A DNA stretch of 64,000 bases from Epiperipatus broadwayi (GCA_028023455.1 JAQFVV010000509.1:376001-440000); one strand, 5' to 3'; numbered from the stretch's first letter, positions 1-15,000 are shown. Notes: generated from the letters alone by a model not told the origin. Numbers and translations: made by a program.

Positions 1-3000
1 TCCTATATATCACAAATTCGTCCTTTAGTCTGTTGATTTGACATTATAATATTCATTTTTTAAATTCTACAGCAAACTTTCTTTTTGAAACATTTCAACC
101 CTTCATTTGATTGTAATCGTTCATTGCATTCTATCCTCAGCTATGTTTATCACATGATCACCATTTCTTATGCTTGCTTATAACTGTTATTAAAACAGGC
201 AAAACTCTCTATACGTATTGCCACTCAGTGCAAGCTAGAGTAATCAATGGATGCCAGAAGGCTTGTGCATAAAATCCCCATCTAGTGCCTACTCATCCAA
301 TATCCCCAGACTAGTTTCTGGCTTGTGGCCTTCGTCAGTGAGGCGCCTTGGATCTGAGAGCACTGCATCTAAGATCTAGGTGCAGTGCTCTCAGATCCAA
401 GGCTCCTTACTGACGAAAGCCACATGCAATTTGGGGATATTGGATGAGTAGGCACTAGATGGGGATTTTATGCACAAGCCTTCTGGCATCCATTGATTAC
501 TATGGTTTGCACTGAGTGGCAATACATATAGAGAGTTTTGCTCAGCTATATTTCCAATGAAAACAATCTATATTATACCTCACTAGGATATTTGAGATTA
601 TCATTATAAAGTAAATGAAATCTATCTCCCCATGAAAACCAGAGAGTGGTGGGTCGTGTGAAAGTCTGAGTTCGAACCCCGCATATATTACATATATAAA
701 ATGTACTAGATTAAATAGTATCACACCTAACAAGGTGAAAAACATGCAGATTAATATTTCCGCTTATCAAAGTAGTTTTAGGAATAAATGAAATTTTTAC
801 AAGGTTCAGTGATAGGGATTCATGTAATAATTTTAACACAATATCAAGTCTAAAAAGCAAATAATTTAGTTGAACTATGATGAAATATCTTAACATTTAA
901 ATCATTAACACAGGAATAGCCTACTGGAGTATGTGTTGCACCTCAATATCAAAGACTGCCTTTCTATCTAAAATGCTACTTAAAATATATAAATTGGTTA
1001 ACCGTTTCAAGCATCACTGATGATTGAAACAGTTGGTGATCTACTCAAATCATAGCAATATCCTTATAATTATTATCATGATATTGGGTTCTTTTAGCTA
1101 AAATAACTGTTAATCACCATTTTGCTCGAAAATATACTGAAGAGGGGTTTCTTGCACTATATTTATGTTATATTAATGGATTGCTTCTTCATGCATTTCC
1201 ATATATCTACATCAACTTTTAGCCTGATAATTGTCTTTCCATGCTGACTTTTGATATATTTCATTGCTTTAAAGCAGGACAAGAATTATTAGTCTGCTTA
1301 ATATATTGATTTGTCTTATTCTAATAGAAGAAACATCTTTTGAAGTCATATATTCTGTCAAACATAAATTGTTTAATGGACCTATGTTCAAGAGAAAGTA
1401 GGAATCTGTTTTATATTTAACTTTCAGCAACTGTAAATAAACAAGGCAGGTTTACAATACATGGGAATAATCATCGGATACAATAAAAAAAAAAAAAGTG
1501 ACCAATTGTCCAAGGTATTTAATTCAAAAAATTTAAGATTAAAATTTACTGTCTTGAGCTTATTTGAGATACCAATTCTACAGAAATCTTATTACAAAAG
1601 CAATAACTGTAATCTACAGAAAATGAAAAAAAAAAATATGGAAAGAGAAAAGGTATAAAACCATAAGCAATTAACCTTCAGGAATGACCAATGGCAAGTC
1701 ATTATTAATGAAGGAACAGATGCCATTCAGAAGATAATAATAATGTTCTACTTTGTTTAAAACTATTTTAAACAATTAAACAGATCCATCAGTTTACAAC
1801 CCTCATATTATTAGTCTGTTTATATAATCTGAATGAGAAAGACTGGTTTCAAACATGAAGTTTAGCTTCTAAAATAAATCCATAAAACACTGAAGTATTC
1901 AATTATACTTTCATGTTATAAATCAAATACCAATATACATCTGCCAGATTAATGTTATTTATCAAAAAATTTACCTAAAATAGGATATTATGATTACTCT
2001 GATGAATCATAATCTATAAAACTCAAAATTATAGTTCTGTAATAAATTTTAATTTTAAAATGTAATAATTTTGACGTGATAATTTAAAGTGGTGAATGCC
2101 AAATTAGTTTTAGCTGTAAATAGTTTCATATGCTTGCATTTGTATTTAAATTTTATGCATTTCAATTCCACTTAGTATCCTGACAATCAATTCATTTTTA
2201 ATACATATTAAAAATGGATGTTTCTCCTAATCAATGCAGTATCATTTTCTCCTATTTGATACTTAAAAAAAAATCAGTTTAATGTTATGCAAGTGCTATG
2301 TCAGGGATTGATTTTCTTGATCGATTCAAACAAAAACTTTTTGGAAAAAAAAATCACCAACAAAATTTAAACAATTGATTAATTTTTCAGTAAAGTTAGT
2401 AAGCAAAATGTATCAATATCATTTTTTATTCTTTGGCGTTGCTGTTAATATTTACAAAGTACATTTTCTGACAATGCATTTAGATGGTGAGTCCTAGTCA
2501 ATTATATCTCAATCATTCAGTAGAATCTGAATTGTTTATAAAAAATATATATATGCATAAGTCAGTGGATTATTTTGTTAATTATATTTTCTAGATGGTT
2601 TAAAAAACGTATGAAGCCACAGTATTTTTTTCCAAACATTAAATTATTTCCACAAAAAAAAAAAAATCACTGTATAATAAATAGTAACTGAAATTCCTAC
2701 AAAAACAGCAATGTTTCTTCTGACATTAAAATTACTAAAACATTCGCCTTGGTAGAAAAGCACCGAACTTTAAATAGAGCTAGGATGGATGTTTCTGGCA
2801 TGCCTCAAAACCAATACACTGATAGTTATCATATTTTTAGAATGATTATATTTTGGAATTACTGGTTTAACATTCTTCAATTTGTTGCAATATGTATCTT
2901 CTTAAACATTCTCTTTCTTATACAAAATCTGTTTATTTGAACGGCTAACATATATTCCTTAATTTGATATATTAATTTTAACTTACTACCATATCTTTTT

Positions 3001-6000
3001 TTCTTGTTCCTATATTCAACTTGCTTTTCTGATTAACAATGAACTGATATAAATATCCTAACCCAAGAAATTCGAACCAAGCTTTAAAATTAAAATGAGG
3101 TGTTCTCAAAGTTGGTATTTTTACAAGGTTCTGTATGATTTTTAATATTTTAAATTTTTAAAAGTTTTGCAAATTCTTATCTGATACAGTTTTCTCAATT
3201 TCATCAACTCATCAAAAAAAAAAAAAAAATAGTTTGTCTTTTCCTTCAGTAGTTATTTTATTATTCTTTGTTTAATTAAAAAAAAAAAATTCTTTTTTTT
3301 TTTCATAATATAAAATATCATGTGATTTCAATATACACTTCCCACCTTAACTATTAGATTCTTCTTGTCCATTGAAAATTATAGAAAACATAAAATTAAC
3401 TTTAAAAAATTGTAAAACATGAAAAAATTTGAAAAGTTAATATTTCATTTATAAATATTTCCGTGTCTTCATAGTCATCTAATATCAGGTTTAAAAAGCA
3501 AGCATATGAACACCTGGTGACAGCTGAAGGATTTAAAAAAAAAAATTAATATTTTTATTAAAATAAAAAATTTAGCGGAAACTATTTTACATATTGTTAT
3601 TTTTTTTTAGATTTTTATCAAACTGACAGCTCAGAAACTTATTTTATTTTCATAAATAACTTTTAGGCTTTAAATTAAATTTTACCATTAAATAAATAAA
3701 AAAATTTTTGTATTATTACCTAAATATATCAGCTGCCTTTCCAAATTTTCCTTCCAATAACTCGGGTGCGAGATATTTGGGATCCCCTTCTTGAGCTTCG
3801 GAAATATCTTCCTATTAGAAAATATGTATAATTTAATTTTAGAAAAAATAAAAATTAATTATCTAAACTCTAAACAGTTAAATTAAAAAAAGTTAAGATG
3901 GAATTTATACGGCATATATATCCACAAAATATTATAGTTGACACTCATTGTAAGTCAAAATAAAATGAAAACTTTCATAGTTTATTATTAAAATAAAAGA
4001 TCAGAGTTCCCAGTCCCTATTTCAAACTAAGTTGATGACTATTATTCCACAAAAAATATTGAATAGTAAAAAAAAGATAAGTTCAGTTATTTTAATTCTT
4101 TATATCTAGATTAAGAACAGTAATCAATGATCGTAGAATCAAAAGTGATAAGATCCTTTATTAGTTTCAACTATACTGATCTTTGTCAGTAGAATACACT
4201 AAATACATATAGCTTGCGACCATCTTTGCTTCTATTACACTACTCAAGCTAATATCTTAATAATTTCAAATGCAATGAAGTCTGCTAATCCAACTACACA
4301 ATTATAATATTACAACAGCAACTGTATATTTTATTGACTGCAATTTTAATGATAAGAGTTTACTGACGATTTTTTAATAAATGGATGGAAAGTACAAAAT
4401 CAATTTGCAACTTACACTTAAAATCTAATATATAAGTATTATCATCCACATACTTATTTCTATCACTTTCTTCACAAACTTCTATTTTATGAAACAATTT
4501 TTTCTACATTCATTTCTAACATATGGATATCAACCTATAATTCTATCTAGGTTTCAATCATATTCTACGATCTTCCTCAAATATATATTCAATTTGTAAA
4601 TTAAACAAAGATTTGTAAAATTATAAATATACAAAAATAATAATCCCCTAAATATTTAATTATATTTAAAATCCATGTAAGCAACAGTAATCTATTTCAA
4701 CATTCTGCTCTAGAACCATCTGTGGACAGCAGATGGTAGTTAGCGCTATTTACTGATCAAGATCAAAAACTAGCAATTAGTTGACATTATTATCTAGGGT
4801 CCACTAATTATTCACACTTATATAGATGGTTTTAGAATGACAATGTAAGATAAATTATTGGTGTTAGTACAGATTTAGTAGAGCAATGTGATACTATATT
4901 TGGGCTAATATTAATGTTTCCATAATGAATTTCTTCCAGTATAAAGCAAAATTTCAAAGTTTATAAAAATATTTAATTAATGTGCTGCAATACTTTGTAT
5001 ACAAAGAAACTGATGACCTGCATAATGAACAGATTCTGGAGTTCAAACTCCACGGATTGTGGCCCAACTTTGGGCAATAAACCATTCAATTACTTTAAAG
5101 AATTTATTTAACAATGGTTATCAGAACATATCAAAAAAAAAAAAAAAGAGTATCTAGAATTTCTGAGCAATACAGATTGGACAATAATTCATTCATTTCA
5201 AATTGGATAAATCAAATTGTTATCAAAATAAAATATTGGGTGAAAATCTGTAAGTAAATGATCTTTTTTCACCTCCTATCTCCAGTTGTTATGTTCTTGT
5301 ATACAAACTAATTTTACACCAATGTTTAATGTCATCCATTTTTACTTTGTGGTTACCCTCTTTTAATTTTATTGTACAATTCATCATTAAAAATGTTTTG
5401 CATCCAGAACAAATCTTATTAATTTTCTGTAGTATAGGCTTTCAAATACTAATATTTTTCTTATTAGATCTTTTGTAATCCGATTTCTTTGCATTGCTAA
5501 ATCTTTTTATTGGTCTATAAACATATTATTATAGTTGTTATAAATTTTATCTTTTTCAGCAATCTCAATCAATAGTAATTTTATTTTCAAGGTATACCAA
5601 CGTTTCTACGTTGTCCAGTTCCATCAATTTTGAATTTTTTCTCCATTTTCTGTAGCACAGTCATTTGTCTTTTGGTTGATTTGGTCTAATATCATATTCT
5701 TTTGCTCCCTTCTTTTGAATCTCTAATGTTAAAGACATCTTCCAGGCACTACTATTAGAGCTTCGAGTTGTTCCTGAATAACCAAATAAGTTTGTTTTGT
5801 TTTAATTGTTATACATTTGACCGTTTAATGTAAATAAAATGATTTAGTTGTTTGTATTGTGAAAAAAGTTGCTTATTCAACCTTCGTTAATTAACTTGTT
5901 AACAATTCAAGGTCCCCCTACTCTAATAAACTTGTTAGAAATATATTGATTTCACCGTAAAATGAAAATATTTATTTGTCAATTTTTTAACAAAAAAAAG

Positions 6001-9000
6001 TAATAAAAAGAATAAAAAGTAATTACTTTTTAAATTTAGTTTGATTTACGTAATGTTTTGTAAAGATTTATTTGATTTTTTTTTTTTACTTTTAACAAAC
6101 AAAAACAAAAAAGTCCGGCCCCGGAAACATTATATTTATCTTTGTTTACAAACAAACAACGCCCTCCGGCGGTTTCAACATGCTATTATAAAACAACCGT
6201 TAATTTTAATATACTTTTCACTATTCTCATTTGCTCAACAAAAGCAGAAACAATGGAAAAATAAAAATACACACAGAAAAGATATTTTCATTTTATCAGA
6301 TATTATATGGGCTCAGAAAAGAAGAAAATTAATAACAATTGAATTACAATGTTTAATAAGTAAAACAAACAATATAGTGGAGAAAAAAGGATATAGATTG
6401 CAAAATTTAATGTTTTCAATAAGGTTTTAAGAGAACGCTGTAGATGCTGTCATATCAGAGGAAGAAAAGGTTAAAAACGATTGGATCACAGAAAAAGTTA
6501 ATGAAACTGCTAGATAAGAAAAAAACACTTCAAAAATTATGAATAAAGGTCAAACTGCAATGACTTACAGAAATCAATCAAAGATAAACTAAAACATCTG
6601 TTGAGTGATAAATTGCAATAACTGAGATATGAATAATTATAAATACTTAGGTGTGAACATTACAAATGAAAAAACAAGTAATCAATAAATTTAATTCCAT
6701 CTTACTGCCAAAAACAATTAAAAAAAATAAAATACAAAGCTATAATGCAAACTACATTTTGTTTGATAGAATTCAGATCTGGGAATGAAAAGAACATCAA
6801 TAGAAAGGTTTGAAGTTATAGAAAATTTTTTAAGAGAAGTTGTAAGAATATAATTTAAAAAAAAAAAAAAAAATCAATAATGAAAGAAACTGAAAAATAT
6901 TATGAAAAAAATCAAAAAAATAATGATTAATAAAATGTTTAACATATACATATAAACTGGTTGGAAAATGTGGATATCATAGTACTGTACTATCTAGTGG
7001 AAGACACTAGAATATAGTGAAGAGAATGGTTCGTAGAAATACGAGTAGGTCATGAGCTGTTGTTGTTGGCATATGCAAAATGGATGAAATTATCAATGGT
7101 TAAAAAAAAAAAATTAGACCGGCATCCATACTATAAGTAGATCATTAAAAGAATGAGAAGTGTGAAGAGAAAAATAGACCATAACCTTAAAAAAATGTTA
7201 AGACTTTCAATACAATTACAGTAGAGCGCGAACTAAACTATATTTTGTTCCAAGTTCCCCTCACATTCAAAGGTAATAGCATATAATAGCTCATCTTTTG
7301 TTGATAAACAATGATTAGAATAGAATTGCAAGTGAATGGGACTTTTCAAAACATACATATATAACACAGACGTTTTATATTATATTACGCATATAGAAAT
7401 CAAAATTATAGTATTAACATTTATTACTTTATTTTGCACAGTATGTGTTCATTCATGCAATGATTGAAGCAGTAAGAATAAGAATAAAAAAAAACTCCTA
7501 TATTTTTATCTTTACCATAAACTAAATACGATTAAGCCAAATAATTTTTTACTTTTGGGAAATATATATATTCAAGCACGTGTGCGGTGCAACTTATTAT
7601 TTTTAGTTATCTATTTTATATTAATAGCTTTTGGGAACAATTGCGCCGCACACACGCTTGAACATAAACTAAATAGCAAAATATCCTGCAGAACAATAAA
7701 CTCTTCTCTTTTTCAAGAAATTCCTACCTCCACAATTAAGTTAATGTTTAATGAATATTCTGAAATTTTGAAAAAGTTTTATTTTTAGAAAATATTTTAT
7801 TAAGCAAAATACTACACACCAAATTTAGAAAGGATAATAAAGAAAGATTAAAATATATATACTGTCAATGTAAACTGAAAGTATTTTATTAATAAATGTA
7901 ATTTGTATGTGCTTACCTCAGAGAAGGAAAAATAGCCGCTGAATATTAAAATTTGCTAATGTTAAAGGTTTTTTTTTGTTGATTTATTTACATTTTATTT
8001 TGGATGTAGAGGTACCTAATATCGCATTTTTACATGTATATTCTTGAGGTTATAGCCTTAATAAATATTACTTACATAATCAATGTGCGTTTAAATAAAT
8101 TTATAATTACAACTTTAAATTATCGTAATAGATTCCTAACTATAAGATCTTTCCATTGACTCATTGTAAATCGAAAGATTAATAAGAAATGTGGACTTAA
8201 TCAATGAAGTATTGAATAGCTTCAAGCTCTCAGATCTAATCGCTTAAGCTTCACCTATTTATATAGAAAGTAGGTTGAAGTAAAGAAGGGGTTCCCCTCT
8301 TTTCTTCCAAAGTATAAGCTTGTGGTTAAGACCTGTAGAGGTCCCTAATATCGCATTTTTACACGCATATTCTTGAGGTTACAGCCTTAGTAAATATTGC
8401 TTATGTAATCAATGTGCGTTTAAATAAATTTATAATTATAGCATATAATTGAAATTGTGTATTTAGATACTAGTTCATGGCACCCCTGTATATCAATTTA
8501 ATATATATTTTTTATTAACCATTTCTATACTTTGATTATTTAACAGACTTCTAAGGGGCTAGACAAAATTAAAAAAAAGAAACTAAAGAAGATTGCTAGA
8601 TAATCAAAATATAAGAAATGGATAGCAAAACAGTGTAAATAAAAAGTATTAAAACTGCTTGTACTTTATATTTTAAAAGTTATATTTAAGTAATTTGATG
8701 CAATATCGGGAAAAAAAATATGATAAAACATTTGAAAAGCAACTAAGAGGAAGTAAGAAATAATTAAGACAGTTATACCCAATTTATTTACATATAAAGT
8801 TCAAATAATATCACCATATAAAACAAATTAGCCTTATTATCAAATCATATATTTCTTAAGCTTTAAACTCAGTTAAATCATTTAATGACTCCTTCCCAAA
8901 TACTAATATTGATCTGAATAATCTGATACATACATAGCAATATGAATTTAGTGCAACTGATTGGTTTTATGGCATTTAAAGACTGATAGTACTTGAAGCT

Positions 9001-12000
9001 ATTTTTCACTGCTTATCATAACTTTTTATTGAGACTTCTTGAAATACAAAACTTGCTTTCTAGAGATCACTTAACATATATACTGATTAAAAAAAGAAAA
9101 ACCATTAGAATTAAAAGTAAACTATTGCTCCAATTAATATAAGTGTACAAGTAAATAAATATATATTAGTAAGTGCAGTAAATAAGTAAAATAACTGGCT
9201 CCTCACTTGGAAGATCGTGTATATTTGAGCACCAGAAGTAAGAGAACCATGCTGCAATCCATGGAAATTTAATTTTGGAGTATAGCATTCTATCATGATG
9301 CACTATAGTAATCTATTTCAAATCTCTCCAGCTTTGAGCCATCCTTATAAGAATGAATATCAGAGGGTAATGCCAAACAAATTCTCAGGAGGTTCTGGAT
9401 ATTAGATATTCTTAAAAGAAACCACTATTCTATGTTTAAGCCACCTGGAAGCAATCCCGTACTCCTATTTACCTATTCCAAGGGGTTGCTTTACGTATTT
9501 AACCATCTCAAGTTTTTGAACTCAACCACATCCGACTCTCTAGCTGTAGGGATTTTAGAATTCAAATTCACCTACTTCTCTAGCTATACAAGTCTGATTC
9601 TAAATCAAGAATTATATCTACATAATAATATGCATTACAATATATACAAACAGTTCAACATTATAGAATGCTTACTTTACAGAGATCTAGGACTAGCCCA
9701 AAGTCTCCAAGTTTACAAGTGCCGTCTTTGGCAATAAAAATATTAGCAGGCTTGATATCCATATGAACCAAGTCATGACTATGAAGATGTTTAACTGCCT
9801 AAAGAAAAGAAAAAAATATATATATATACATAGAAATTAGCATGTCAGATTATTATATAAATTAAGGGATACATCTAATCAGAATTTTACTTAAGTGACA
9901 AAAAAACAACAACACAATAATCTGAAAAATGTTGTTGGTACCTAATAAAATGATCATGATTCTATTACATGTCTCCTCTGTGTGTGTTGTTCATTTATGT
10001 ATATATCATTTTATGGAGAAACGAACTTTGATGTGCAAATGATGATAATAATTCACAAGTCAGACCAATAGCTTCATTTTAATGAACTTATAAATAATAT
10101 CAGCTTTCCTGTATCAATGCTACTTTATCAATTAGACAATATATTATAACGATCGAAATGAAAGTGAAGATCGAATCTAACCGCAAAAACAATATCTGCA
10201 ACTACCAGGGCGCCATCTAGGCATTTGAGCCTAGAAAAATTTATAAAGTAGGCAGATACGCGCTGTTAAGATTCCACTTTATTTAAATATTCCGATCGTT
10301 AGCCCAAGTCACTAGCTCAGTGGAGACGCAGAGATAAATAAAATATAAATTTTATATCTTAAATATAAAAGAATAAAAGCCACTGCCAGAAATTAACACA
10401 TAAAAATATTTATTTACGCACATATAAAATAACATTTAAATGTTGAGGAATAAGTTTAACATTTTAGATTGTTCTATTAATCTTTTAATTTTACATTTAA
10501 CTAAGTTTCAATGAGTTTAATATTTTATTTAGATAGTCAAGTATGAATAGACTACATAGATCTGCATTTGAAAAGAAAATATTCTTCCCTGATTTAACCT
10601 TAGGCAACAAATTTCGCAACCAAACTGGCGCCAATCCATCTGATACATTCATGTATTCAATGTAGCATGATACGACAACACAAAATACTATACTGTCAGG
10701 AATGTACATCTGAACAATAAGTAGAAATAGAGAAGACATTGACTCTCCACCAACAGGAATGTTACATCTGTTGGCAAGTAGAACAATAAACATAAAACTC
10801 CATAGGAATGGACTGCGGTCCTTTGCCATCTTACAAATCCATCCATAGGCAAACAGAGGGTGTGTGGCGTATATCTATAATCCTGCCCATAGCGGATCTC
10901 ATACTACATCTACAATTACACAAATATATCCAATCCATTGAACCAATTCAACTACGAAATGAATAACCTAAGATTACCCTCCCTTAATATAACTTTACAA
11001 AACTATATAGCCATTCACGCCCGACTTAAATTTAACATTTAAATACGTTCGCACAGATTTGTTTAAAAATGTTGGGTATAGATCGATTACATAGATTCCA
11101 CGGTTAAAAACATTTCAAAATAAACATAAATGATCAAAATACAAAATTATTGATACCGACAATCGCAGAGGGAAATTTATAAGTAACCCAATAGTATTCA
11201 CCATAAGATACTTGCGTTGTCAACAATAACTTAAAAGACATCCGAATAAATACATTTTAGATACCGTATGGTATCATTATTTATCGAATGTCTATATATT
11301 TTGATCAAATATGAAAACCAAAATATAATTAACCGCGAACGAATCCATGCAAGCGTCTATAAACAACTTAAATTTCATGCATTTAAATAATCTTTACAAT
11401 AAGAAAAAAAAATGGAAATGATGTTTATCAATCGGAAAACATATAAAATTAAACATTATTAATTTGATTTAAAAACTTACAAAAGTCAGATAAGAGTCCG
11501 TTTTTAACATTTAAGTTGGCTTGTTTATCAATTTATAAAACTTGACGAAAGTTCTTAATTGATTTTAATAATTGTTCATTTCATATAGCTTATGGTAGAA
11601 GAGTCCAGGTTCCTGTTTTTAATTCCCGCGACGCCTCCATTGGAAGATAATGTTCTGGAGATGGCAATAGCTGGTTCAAGGTATCACAGTCTTTTCCTTT
11701 TTTAAATAGAGAGTGTGATATGTGCGTCCTACCACAACTCTCAAACACACAACACTGGAACTGTCCGAAAAAACTGTATTTCCCTTTTTATAGTAAATCT
11801 CCAGATTGAATGAACAAAGACGTCACTAATCCAAATTTTCGTTCGGGTCCGGGCTGAGGCTTGGTGCTTCCATTGGTCAAGCTAAAATCTCTTTATTCTC
11901 TTATCTAATCTACTCTCTGACTTTTTAATTAGACAGCTTTTGGATAATTAATAAACAATCATTTCCATTTACAGATTACAGGAATTAATTAATACCTGTT

Positions 12001-15000
12001 TTTATTTTTACTTACGTTATTTCTTTTTTAAACTATTTTTATATTTAAATCTTTTTTTATAAAAAAATACATTCAAATACCTTTTTTTTATTTATTAAAA
12101 AAAATATTTTTAAAGTTTAGCATCTGTGCGAATATATATACGTTTAACAAACCTTTTAATTATAGCGTTTAGTTTTTTACTTTTATTTGCGAACTTTTAA
12201 GTTTTTATTTTAAATTAATGTAACGACATATTTATATATCGTTACATATCAGTAAACTTCCTCAAAAAAATAAAAACATTTAAAAAAAAAAAAAAAAAGA
12301 ATTTACTTAGTGTTAGTAATTACGTTACACAAATTTGTTATATATGAAATTTCAAAAGGACAAAACTTTTTTTTTTAAAAGACAAAACAGTAATTACAAA
12401 TATAATAATAATAAAAAAAAGTTGACTGATGATTCCTTACTACCAGCTAAATTTCTGCCCCCTCCCTTCCAAGTTTCATTTTTCCTACCTTTAACTATTA
12501 CTTAGGTAAGTTTGAACGATTAGATTTTAATTTAACAAGACTTTTTTTTTTTAAAAAAAATATGATTCAGATTTATTATTACGTTTTATTTATTAGTTTT
12601 TATTCCTCGAATTTATCTCTACATATGCGTAATTTTTCTTACTGGCAGTACCTTTAAGACCAAAAATTCAAACTGTAAGTAACTCCACGTCAATACAACA
12701 AATATATTTATACTAATTTCAGGAAAAATATTACGAGCATGATTCACTTTTAAAATTTTCAGGGCACTCGTGATTTATTAAAGATAGGAAATTTCATCAT
12801 CATCAATTCCCCTTCTCAGGGTCAATCTCTGAGGTAAGGCCACACTTGGGATGCCAATTATAACGATCGAAATGAAAGTGAAGATCGAATCTAACCGCAA
12901 AAACAATATCTGCAACTACCAGGGCGCCATCTAGGCATTTGAGCCTAGAAAAATTTATAAAGTAGGCAGATACGCGCTGTTAAGATTCCACTTTATTTAA
13001 ATATTCCGATCGATAGCCCAAGTCACTAGCTCAGTGGAGATGCAGAAATAAATAAAATATAAATTTTATATCTTAAATATAAAAGAATAAAAGCCACTGC
13101 CAGAAATTAACACATAAAAATATTTATTTACGCACATATAAAATAACATTTAAATGTTGAGGAATAAGTTTAACATTTTAGATTGTTCTATTAATCTTTT
13201 AATTTTACATTTAACTAAGTTTCAATGAGTTTAATATTTTATTTAGATAGTCAAGTATGAATAGACTACATAGATCTGCATTTGAAAAGAAAATATTCTT
13301 CCCTGATTTAACCTTAGGCAACAAATTTCGCAACCAAACTGGCGCCAATCCATCTGATACATTCATGTATTCAATGTAGCATGATACGACAACACAAAAT
13401 ACTATACTGTCAGGAATGTACATCTGAACAATAAGTAGAAATAGAGAAGACATTGACTCTCCACCAACAGGAATGTTACATCTGTTGGCAAGTAGAACAA
13501 TAAACATAAAACTCCATAGGAATGGACTGCGGTCCTTTGCCGTCTTACAAATCCATCCATAGGCAAACAGAGGGTGCGTGGCGTATATCTATAATCCTGC
13601 CCGTAGCGGACCTCATACTACATCTACAATTACACAAATATATCCAATCCATTGAACCAATTCAACTACGAAATGAATAACCTAAGATTACCCTCCCTTA
13701 ATATAACTTTACAAAACTATATAGCCATTCACGCCCGACTTAAATTTAACATTTAAATACGTTCGCACAGATTTGTTTAAAAATGTTGGGTATAGATCGA
13801 TTACATAGATTCCACGGTCAAAAACATTTCAAAATAAACATAAATGATCAAAATACAAAATTATTGATACCGACAATCGCAGAGGGAAATTTATAAGTAA
13901 CCCAATAGTATTCACCATAAGATACTTGCGTTGTCACCAATAACTTAAAAGACATCCGAATAAATACATTTTAGATACCGTACGGTATCATTATTTATCG
14001 AATGTCTATATATTTTGATCAAATATGAAAACCAAAATATAATTAACCGCGAACGAATCCATGCAAGCGTCTATAAACAACTTAAATTTCATGCATTTAA
14101 ATAATCTTTACAATAAGAAAAAAAAATGGAAATGATGTTTATCAATCGGAAAAAATAAAAAATTAAACATTATTAATTTGATTTAAAAACTTATAAAAGT
14201 CAGATAAGAGTCCGTTTTAACATTTAAGTTGGCTTGTTTATCAATTTATAAAACTTGACGAAAGTTCTTAATTGATTTTAATAATTGTTCATTTCATATA
14301 GCTTATGGTAGAAGAGTCCAGGTTCCTGTTTTTAATTCCCGCGACGCCTCCATTGGAAGATAATGTTCTAGAGATGGCAATAGCTGGTTCAAGGTATCAC
14401 AGTCTTTTCCTTTTTTAAATAGAGAGTGTGGAACGTGCGTCCTACCACAACTCTCAAACACATAACGCTGGAACTGTCCGAAAAAACTGTATTTCCCTTT
14501 TTATAGTAAATCTCCAGATTGAATGAACAAAGATGTCACTAATCCAAATTTTCGTTCGGGTCCGGGCTGAGGCTTGGTGCTTCCATTGGTAAAGCTAAAA
14601 TCTCTTTATTCTCTTATCTAATCTACTCTCTGACTTTTTAATTAGACAGCTTTTGGATAATTAATAAACAATCATTTCCATTTACAGATTACAGGAATTA
14701 ATTAATACCTGTTTTTATTTTTACTTACGTTATTTCTTTTTTAAACTATTTTTATATTTAAATCTTTTTTTATAAAAAAAATACATTCAAATACCTTTTT
14801 TTTATTTATTAAAAAAAATATTTTTAAAGTTTAGCATCTGTGCGAATATATATACGTTTAACAAACCTTTTAATTTTAGCGTTTAGTTTTTTACTTTTAT
14901 TTGCGAACTTTTAAGTTTTTATTTTAAATTAATGTAACAACATATTTATATATCGTTACAATATATATAAGCTGCTGTGTATTCGAAATGTAAGCATTCT

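Larger units (their letters stand above)
199..541. repeat. Large palindromic repeat of the foldback family (ends GCAAAACTCTC)
   Basis: The left arm (199 to about 368) and right arm (about 379 to 541) are near-perfect reverse complements around a centre at about 370-378. Each arm starts GCAAAACTCTC, runs through TATTGCCACTCAGTGCAAGC and GGATGCCAGAAGGCTTGTGC, and then enters the ribozyme-like core. The right arm lacks a few bases of the left. It looks like a head-to-head dimer of the unit seen once at 56436-56979. Partial relatives lie at 24423, 33462 and 56845, several of them preceded by CACATGATCACC. Confidence 0.85.
1..3719 (-). other. PKMYT1: Myt1 intron 8, incomplete
   Basis: Holds the palindromic ribozyme repeat at 199-541 and a tRNA T-arm-like stretch near 655-685 (GAGTTCGAACCCC). 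From about 700 to 3719 I see only AT-rich sequence with many A or T runs. No kinase exon continuing ADIFS was found on the minus strand. Confidence 0.6.
3812..9675 (-). other. PKMYT1: Myt1 intron 7 contents
   Basis: Contains a short hairpin at 4714-4736 (ACCATCTG/CAGATGGT), a tRNA-like segment near 5010-5085, a pyrimidine-rich tract at about 5270-5760, a LINE relic at about 6430-7130 and a direct repeat pair at 8007/8336. Open frames at 6041-6430, 7555-7788 and 9432-9737 have no recognisable domain and sit in AT-rich sequence, so I do not call them genes. Nothing else is recognised. Confidence 0.5.
10145..14960 (-). mobile_element. Non-coding LTR retrotransposon (LARD/TRIM-like), copy 1
   Basis: Two direct repeats of 2102 bp each (10145-12246 and 12859-14960) flank a 612-bp interior. 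The element is bounded by a 4-bp target duplication ATAT (10141-10144 and 14961-14964). Read on the minus strand, the LTR starts TGTAACGATATA and ends ATCGTTATA. The interior starts with a primer-site-like TGGCATCCCAAGTG two bases after the 5' LTR. No gag, protease, RT or integrase is visible, so it must depend on another element. The LTRs differ at few sites, so the insertion is fairly recent. It lies in Myt1 intron 6 in the gene's own orientation. Confidence 0.88.

Noticed and set aside
6041-6430. 129-codon frame as a gene
   Set aside because: Low-complexity, no recognisable motif, directly precedes a LINE relic; more likely part of that decayed element.
10497-10829. 110-codon frame in both LTRs of element 1 as a real protein
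   Set aside because: In element 2 the same place has a TGA in the conserved region and other frames are open. No domain recognised.
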